This document shows, one piece after another, positions 51,401 through 60,400 of a DNA stretch of 64,000 nucleotides. The DNA lies in assembly GCF_000699445.3 (NCBI RefSeq), contig NC_067198.1:37547523-37611522 (forward strand), written 5' to 3'. The notes beneath the pieces are model-generated. The model was not told the origin of the DNA and ran no database searches. It saw only the letters and a list, made by a program, of their open reading frames with translations. Position 1 is the first letter of the stretch. Every line of letters starts with the position of its first letter. Source of the DNA: Schistosoma haematobium (Eukaryota; Platyhelminthes; Trematoda; Strigeidida; Schistosomatidae). Made by a program: the position numbers and the translations under genes.

Positions 51401-54400
51401 CAGAGAACACCAAACCAATCACACTTGATAGCGAAACTCTGGGAGAGGTGGGAAGTTTCACATATCTGGGCAGCAACATCAATGAACGTAGAGGATCTGG
51501 TGCAAATGTAAAGGCAAGGATTGACAAAGTAAGGGCAGTGTTCCTACAGTTGAAGAACATATGGAACTTAACTGTTAGCCAATATCAAAGTCAGAATCTT
51601 CAATACGAACATCAAGACAGTCTTACTGTAAGGAGCTGAAACGTGGAGAACTACCACAACCATCATCAAAAAGGTAGATGTATTTCTAAACAATTGTCTA
51701 TGTAGGATATTGAAGATCCTTCGGCCGGATGCCATCAGCAACAGCTTACTGTGGGAGAGGACAAACCAGGTTCTACCTGAAGAGGAAGTTAGGGAAATTC
51801 ATTGGAAGTGGATAGGATATACATTACGGAAATCATCAAACTGCATCGCGAGGCGAGTGCTAACTTGAAAGTCTGAATAGAAACGGCAAAGAGGAAGGCC
51901 AAAACACACACTGCGCCGAGAATTGGAAGCAGACATGGAAAGGAACTATAGCAACTGGAAACTACTGTAAAGGATTGCTCAGGACAGGGTTGGATGGAGA
52001 ATGCAGGCGAGCGGCCTATGCTCCTCCATGAAAGGTAACAGGTGTAAGTAAGTTAGTTATAATGTTGTGGAGGTCTTTGAAATTCATTGAAATCCTGGAA
52101 AGACCACCATTAAAGACCTAGTGGTCTAATTTAAGTCACTTCAGGATTTTAGTGTAATTCAAAAATCTCAACAATCACATATAATTATTATGTGGCTATT
52201 AGTAACTAATTTCCAGAGGAAATTTCAACACTTCTATTGAGAGACCGTGATCAGTGAAGCTAAACCGTGTCGAGTGATTGGCAATTACCTACTGAAGACA
52301 ATGGGAGATGGTCGTGTACTATTGCGGATTGACTGAAGTTAGAAAATTATACTGTCGGATTACGATTCAGTGGTTTAGATATTAAGTGTTCCAGTGTGAG
52401 ACTGAGGGTCGTTTGTTCGATTGTGACGTGAGGGTCTCACGGATGCTCACTAGTGAGACGTTGTATACTAGGACGAAACGTTCGTCTAGTGCTTCAAATT
52501 TTTTAAATGGTGTATTAAAGTAGATCACTTGATATTATTACAGGGTTTAGGGAATAAATAATTTTTCTAGTTGTTATCAGTTAAGTACTTTTCATGAAAA
52601 AAACTAAACTAATATAACAGTAGTTATTCATAACATAAGTCGATTAGTTCTTAAATTTGTTATTTCTTCTTCTCAACCTATTTTTTATATGCGAAGAAAG
52701 TTAACTCACGTTCCATGATGACATCTAGAAAAAATACACCATAAATAAAATACAATACTGAGGAACATGTTAATGTATGACTCGTTAGTTCATGTAAAAT
52801 AATAATTACTCCTTAATTAAAAGTAATGAGATTAGGTCAGACATTGTTGGAGAAAATGATAACTTGAAAGTATGTATGATAATATTCACTAATCGTACTA
52901 TGGCGTACATAATAAAAGGTGCCTATATATATGTAGTTTTAAACGTCTTGACAACAAATCTGTGTTGAAGTATAAGTGGGAAATCATTTATCTTTGTAAA
53001 GAAAGGTGCAACAATAAACTCTAAAAACATGATAGACATTGCACACATTTGTAATATTCCAAAAAAAAAATCTTCATGCATTTTCAAACTCTAGACAAAC
53101 ACAACACTTTTAAAGTAAGAATCATTATCTTAATACTAAATTGACAAGTATCATAGTTCACCATGTGTGTATTGTACATCGTTAGATATTTCACTGTCGG
53201 ACATTCCATGTGGAAATTTTTTCACAAAAATTGGCATATAAACTCGAATTTTTTTCAGACGATTATCTGAAATAATTTTTTTTGTTTTTGATAAATGTGA
53301 TTTAGTTGATGAAGTTTAGATTTTAAAAAAATAAGGAAAACAAAAATGGATAAAAATTGATTTGAATAAATAATTTTAATAGGTAAACAAATATTTCTCC
53401 TTCTTTACGTTAAGCTTATGTTCCTTTAAATAACACTTGTAAGTATACGGTTGTGGTGAACACGAACACCAGTGGGGATAATCGAATGTATTTAACACGA
53501 AATTACAGGACTTGTTAATAAAATCTAACAATCATAAAGTAAATGCTTAATTTGCAAAATGTCCATCGATTGTCTCAAAATAACTCAGACTTCATTGTTC
53601 TTGCATTTTCATACAAATTGCAATCTGTTTCCATTCTTTACTGTTCGATCCTCATGCCTCTCTGCTGCCAGACGTTCTGTTCACGACTAACATCGCATAC
53701 TACTTATGTCAATATAAGTAGCACACAGTTATGTATGAGATTGTAGTTTTTTGTGTTTTAGCGAGCTTATATACACTTAAGGCATACTGCATACTTAACG
53801 GAATTAACAATCGTTTCGTGAACTTGTATAACAGACTGATACAAGCTGTTATTTCAACTTATCTGTCATGAACATATGACATTGTAATCTGATTTGCTAT
53901 ATTTTATGTATTCATATATAATTAATCTTAACCTTTCCTTTAAGTATATTTTTGTGTATCCACGCTTATCTATCTCTATTTGTCTAAATTACTATTTGTT
54001 TACTTTCATACATAAACTGATTCAAAGTTAACTAAGCGTCTTCCAACTAATATTTGTCAAATATAACACAATGTTCATTTATTTTGTCTTGCGATATTGT
54101 GGATATGCACTGCTGAAGAGTCCTATAAAAGGACAAAATGACTGTCTGATGCTTTCAGATTTTCAACAGTTGTCTTAATTTGATCAGTTCATCATTTCAA
54201 TGATATTCGTCTTTTGTCTGATAAATTGCATTTTACTTTTTATTTCTACATTAATAATGACACTATAAGAAAATATAAGGTGCTAGTAAAGATAATATGT
54301 TATATTGTTTATCATCAGATAAATCAATCAAGGTAGTGAGCTCTAAAGATTCAGAAATGTCAGTTATCTTAATCTTCAATAGTTGTAGTTTGTAAATATA

Positions 54401-57400
54401 ACAACTATTTATGATTTAAACATGTTACAACAAATAGGTACGCATCTTTTACAATTAACTAAATTATTTCTCTCATTTCGATTTTTTTAATTATGCACTA
54501 CCAACAATATTCAGTGATCAAATGTCAATCCCTTTCTTTGCTAAATCATTCCCCTTGAATATAAAAGACTTTCTTCAATTTTCTTCGGACAATAATATTG
54601 GTCTAAATGCTTGATTTGACTTTGAAAAATGTATGGATGCTAAATTAGTGTTAGTTTTAATTCATACGAACTTATGTCGAGAAGTGGATATCATTATAAG
54701 ATCATTCGGACAGAGTAACGGTGGGAATAGAAAACAAAAAAAATACAAGCCATTTCATTCTTATTAATGTTTCAAAAGATGAATTAAATGATATACTGAT
54801 GTATAATTTAATTCGTCTATTGGTTGTTTGAACCGTCTCACTGACGTTTGGGACTGTAGTTCACTATTGTCTTGTTGGCATATGTGCATCGTGTGCGGAT
54901 CGCTTCAATATTCTTTTAAGTCACAAATATATTGAGCAGAGATATATAGTGGCTAGTAGTAGAATCTTGAACGCGCATTTTATCCTGCCGACGTGTCTCA
55001 AATAGGATGAAATGTTCGACCTAGATTCCACTACTAGCCACTATTCAATTCTGCTAATTAAAATGTGGTCAAGTAGTCAGAACTGAGAGTTAGATGGATT
55101 GGGTGGTTTAAGAAACAACACCGGGGAGCAGGGAAGAATACTTTCTACCTGAATATTCAATGAATCTTTCGTATTGATAAATAATGTGTTTCAGTGTTGC
55201 GTTTTTTCTCAAAACTTTTGACCACTGAATTATAAAAGCTAAATACAATTATTAATTCTGAATTCACATTTAATATTGAAAATATCCTCATGTAAATAAA
55301 CATAATTATTTTAAGCAACTAAGTTATCAGTAAATATGTTTCACGAAAGGGATGCTTATTGTTACTATTTAAAAAGATTATTGAATTTGACAAGTTGACT
55401 GCTGAAAGAAACATATAGATGGATAAATTACTTTGAAACGGATAAATTCAAATCAAAGTATTAGTGATTATTGTGTATACCTGGGATAGCTTCAAGAAAA
55501 CGCTTATGTTTATACAGCAGAAATGACATTGAATCAGGATCTCGTTGATCTGGTATACCATCGTTATCATCATCTTCATCGATATGATCGGGTATTCCAT
55601 CATTATCACTATCATGTGGTTGACAATCAATGATCCCATCACCATTCGAATCCTCATCATCCACATCTACAAAAGAAAATATAAGGTACGTTAAAAATCG
55701 ATTTATTGGTCAGTTAAAAGGAAGTATAAGATGGTAAAAAGTATATAGCTTATTGACTTATCATTCAGTTTTATTACTAACAGCTTACAGAGTCACTATC
55801 TTATTATTAACTGGATTAGTTAATGAGAACCTCTCTTTTTGGAACTATACTTCAATGAGAAGTCCCAGGCTTATCTTTGAAGCCAGCAATATTTCACTTG
55901 CATACTAGTAGGAATTAACTGGATAGTAAAATAAATAATCATTACCGTAATATTAAGACAGTTTATCAAAATTTCTATGACTGAATATCGGTTCTGCATC
56001 TTATCTATATTTAACCTAAAATAAACATCTTACTCAACTATGGGGTTAAGATTCTCATGTTATTTAGAAAATGATCACTATTTTGAGCGTTACACAAAAA
56101 TCAGTATACATAAAAAGATAATATACAAATCTGGCTGGTTTACCAAGAACACATTATGTCCTCCTTAGTTGTGTCAAATAATTACTTACTTACTTACTTA
56201 CTTACACCTGTTACTCCTCGTGAAGGAGCATAGGTCGCTCACCAGCATTCTCCATCCAACCCTGTCCTGGGCAATCCTTTCCAGCTCCTTCCAGTTGTAA
56301 TTCATCCTTTTCATATCTGCTTCTATTATCCGACGTAATGTGTTCTTTGGCCTTCCTCTTTTCCGCTTCCCTTCAGGATTCCAAGTTAGAGCTTGCCTCG
56401 TGATGCAGTTTGACGATTTGCGTAATGTATGTCCTATCCATTTCCATCGTCTTTTCCTAATTTCCTCTTCAGCTGGAAGTTGGTTTGTTCTCTCCCACAG
56501 AAGGCTATTGCCGATGGTATCCGGCCAATGGATGTTGAGTATCTTGCGTAGACAGCTATTTATAAATACTTGTACTTTCTTGATTGTGGTTGTTGTAGTT
56601 CTCCAAGTTTCAGCTCCATACAGTAGAATTGCCTTGACGTTCGTATTGAAGATTCTCACTTTGATATTGGTTGAAAGTTGTTTCGAGTTCCATATGTTCT
56701 TCAATTGTAGGAATGCGGCCCTTGCTTTGCCAATCCTCGCCTTTACGTCTGCATCTGAACCTCCATGTCTATCGACGATGCTTCCCAGATATGTGAAGGA
56801 TTCTACATCTTCCAGAGTTTCGCCATCAAGAGTGATTGGATTGCTGTTCTCCGCTTTGAATTTGAGGACCTTGGTTTTCCCTTTGTGTATGCTGAGGCCT
56901 ACTGATGCAGAGACTGCTGCTACATTGGCTGTCTTTATCTGAATCTGTTCACGTGTACGTGATAGGAGGGCTAGGTCATCTGCGAAGTCCAGATCGTCTA
57001 ATTGGTTCTGAGCTGTCCATTGTATTCCGTGTTTTCCTTCAGATGTCGAGGTCTTCATAATCCAGTCGACCACCAGAAGAAAGAGGAAGGGAGAGAGTAA
57101 ACAGCCTTGTCTGACTCCGGTCCTTACTTGGAATGCATCTGTCAGCTGTCCTCCATGCACTACTTTGCACTGTAGTCCGTCGTATGAGTTCCGGATAATA
57201 TTGACAATCTTCTCAGGAACTCCGTAGTGTCGAAGAAGTTTCCATAATGTCCTCCTATCTACACTGTCAAATGCCTTTTCATAATCAATGAAGTTGATGT
57301 ATAGTGACGAGTTCCACTCAACTGATTGTTCGACGATGATCCGTAGTGTTGCAATTTGGTCTGTGCACGACCGATCCTTTCGGAATCCAGCTTGTTGATC

Positions 57401-60400
57401 TCGAAGTTGGGCATCTACTGCATCCTTCATCCGGTTCAGCAACACCCTGTTGAAGACTTTCCCTGGTATTGACAGTAGTGTAATGCCTCTGTAGTTTTCA
57501 CATTTGCTCAGATCTCCTTTCTTTGGAATCTTGATGAGGTGTCCTTCTTTCCAGTCCATTGGCACTTGTTCCTCCTCCCAAATCTTTTTGAATAGAGGGT
57601 AAAGCATGCTTGTGGTTACTTCGACGTCTGATTTCAGTGCTTCAGCTGGTATGTTGTCGGGTCCTGCTGCTTTCCCGTTCTTGATTTGTCTGACGGCCAT
57701 TCTAATTTCTTCCGTCGTTGGTGGGTTGACATCTATAGGAAGATCTGTGTGTGCTGCTTCGATGTTCGGTAGATTCATTGGAGCCGGCCTATTCAGGAGT
57801 TCCTCGAAGTATTCTACCCATCTGTTTCGCTGTTGTTGAATTTCAGTGATTGGCTTGCCTTCTTTGTCTTTGACCGGCCTCTCTGGTTTACTGTATTTCC
57901 CTGATAGTTTCTTCGTTGTATCGTAGAGCTGTTTCATATTTCCTTCTCTAGCAGCTTTTTCTGCCGTCGTTGCTAATTCTTCCACGTATTTCTTCCTGTC
58001 GGCTCTAATGCTCCTCTTCACTTGCTTGTTTGCTTCTATGTATTCAGCTTGTGCTTGGACTTTCTCTGCTCGTGTTCGGCTGTTGTTAATTGCTGTCTTC
58101 TTGTTCTTCCTTTCTTTGATCTTGTCCAGTGTTTCTATAGAGATCCATTCCTTATGATGGTGCTTCTTTAGGCCCAGAACCTCTTGACACGTTGAAGTCA
58201 ATGTTTCTTTGATGCCTTTCCAGTTGTCCTCCATGGTAGTTTCTTCTTCCTTCAGTAGATCTTGAAAGGCTTGGAATCTGTTGTTGAGAGCTATCTTGAA
58301 TTCATTGAGTTTGTCAGTATCTCGAAGGAAGGCTATATTGAACCTTTGTATTGCTGTTTGTCCAGTTGTCCAGTTCTTTTTTAGCTTCAGTTTTAAATTG
58401 GCTACAACTAGGTGGTGATCTGAAGCTACGTCAGCTCCTCTCCTGGTTCTCACATCCTCCATTGTCCTTCAGAATTTTTTATTGAAACAAATATGATCTA
58501 TCTGGTTCTCCGTAGTGTGGTCCGGTGAGATCCATGTAGCCTTGTGTATACGCTTGTGTGGAAATATTGTGCCTCCTATGACCAATTTGTTGAATGCACA
58601 CAAATTTGCAAATCTTTCTCCATTTTCGTTTCTCTCACCCAGTCCATGTCGTCCCTTGATATCTTCATATCCGGTGTTGTCTATTCCGACCTTGGCATTT
58701 AGATCTCCCATCAGAATGGTGAGGTCCTTTCTTGAGCATTTCTCTATGATTGACTGCAGCCTCTTATAGAATTGATCTTTAATGTCGTCGTTGCTATCAT
58801 TGGTGGGTGCATAACATTGGATAATATTCATTAAGATCCCCTCGTTCTTTGTTTTGAATGATGCTTTGATGATTCTGGATCCGTGAGATTCCCATCCAAC
58901 AAGTGCATTTCGTGCTACTTTGGACAGCATTAGAGCAACTCCCTGTGTGTGTGGAGCATTTTCCTCTTCGTGACCGGAGTATAGCAGCATCTCTCCCGTA
59001 GCTAGCCTTTTCTGTCCAGCTTGGGTCCAATGGGTTTCGCTGATTCTCAGTACTGCCAAGTTGTATCTCCTCATTTCCGTTGCTATTTGGCTGGTCTTCC
59101 CGGTTTCCCACATTGTTCTAACGTTCCATGTACCTATAATGGCGAACTATTATGACCTATAGATATGACTGTATGAATATTTATCATTTCTACAGTATGG
59201 TAATACAAGGATCTAAGATAAGTTGATTCAAAGTTTATAGAACCTTTGATCAAACTAATTCAAATGTTAATTTCAGGTTTTGCAAGAATGAAAGATTGTC
59301 TAAAACTGATTTTATAATTATTTCAAACTTTAAAAATAATCCTATAAAGGCACTAATTAATACTTAGAAAAGATTATCGTTTCTTTCAATGGATTATTTT
59401 GTCTAAAAATACATCAAACACAGTGACTAACCTGGAATACCATCATTATCATCATCATCGTCCCATTCATTCAATAAACCATCATTGTCGCTATCCTGTA
59501 ATGTAATTTTTTAGGAAAAAAGTACAGAAGAAAAGTGCATTATATCGATTATTTTTTCTACATCCATTTAGTAATAGTTTTACGTTATTGCTAACTAACA
59601 TTGATTTCAATTCAGCATTTGGATATTAACAACGGAATAACTTAAGTCCTAACTAATATTTTCACAATTGCATTAATAAGCCTATCTAAGCTAGACCACT
59701 GTTGAAAACCTGGAAGAAATGGACGGCCGTTTCGTCCTAATATAGAACTCTTCATAAGTAATCATCCATGATTCCTAATGATCGACTCGTGAATTAAACT
59801 CTGAAAATACTACAATCTCCACAAATCCCCATACTGATCCTAACTAATAATTATTACAGAAATCGTACTTGGTGAGCAAGTTTCTAGCTTTCTGAACTCA
59901 TTATTTTAATAGATAATGGATTAGCACTTGAATCAAAAGAAACCTAGTTGAATTACTATTTTGAACAATAACATAATAATGCAGTCACATCAGTCTGATA
60001 AGTGCAGAACCGAGCAAAATTCCATTACTAGATACAGTTCATCTGTTCTAAAACTGCATGTGAGGAAACAACTGTGTTAAGGCCATCCTCATATGATGTT
60101 CGTATGCGAATAGAGAAAGATTAAAATATCAACGACAGGATAACTCAATTCCTTATCAATAAACATATAAGATAATAAACTAATATTCAGGACTGAACTT
60201 CAGTAACTAATTGTTACTAGAATTAGAGGTTTGTAGAGATTGTTTGCACCACAAACTGAATTTATCTTCAATCAGTAAAAATTAAGGATCACCGAACACC
60301 TATTTTTTAAAGTACGAAACTCCTCGGAAAAATGTATCCTTGATCCTACCGGAGATTAGATCCAGAATCTTTTGGTTTTGCGCCGTACGTACTCTTTATT

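Larger units (their letters stand above)
56186..59150 (-). mobile_element. RTE/SR2-like non-LTR retrotransposon, nearly complete, one nonsense codon
   Basis: On the minus strand the frame opens at about 59150 ([20 protein letters not shown]) and runs to 58472 through the endonuclease ([60 protein letters not shown]). A TGA at 58471-58469 interrupts it, and it continues in the same frame to the stop at 56198 through [46 protein letters not shown], and FADDLALLS with the catalytic FADD at 56975-56986, then the C-terminal [13 protein letters not shown] and [10 protein letters not shown]. The tail is a (taag)n tract (plus-strand acttacttacttac, 56187-56203), the RTE hallmark. The 5' UTR and first about 32 codons seen in the copy at 10631-13800 are missing. 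It lies in sense in the intron between exons b and c. Confidence 0.93.

Noticed and set aside
56340..56942. 200-codon plus-strand open frame inside the SR2-like element (also 11910-12302 and 57606-57839)
   Set aside because: Antisense shadow of the reverse transcriptase frame.
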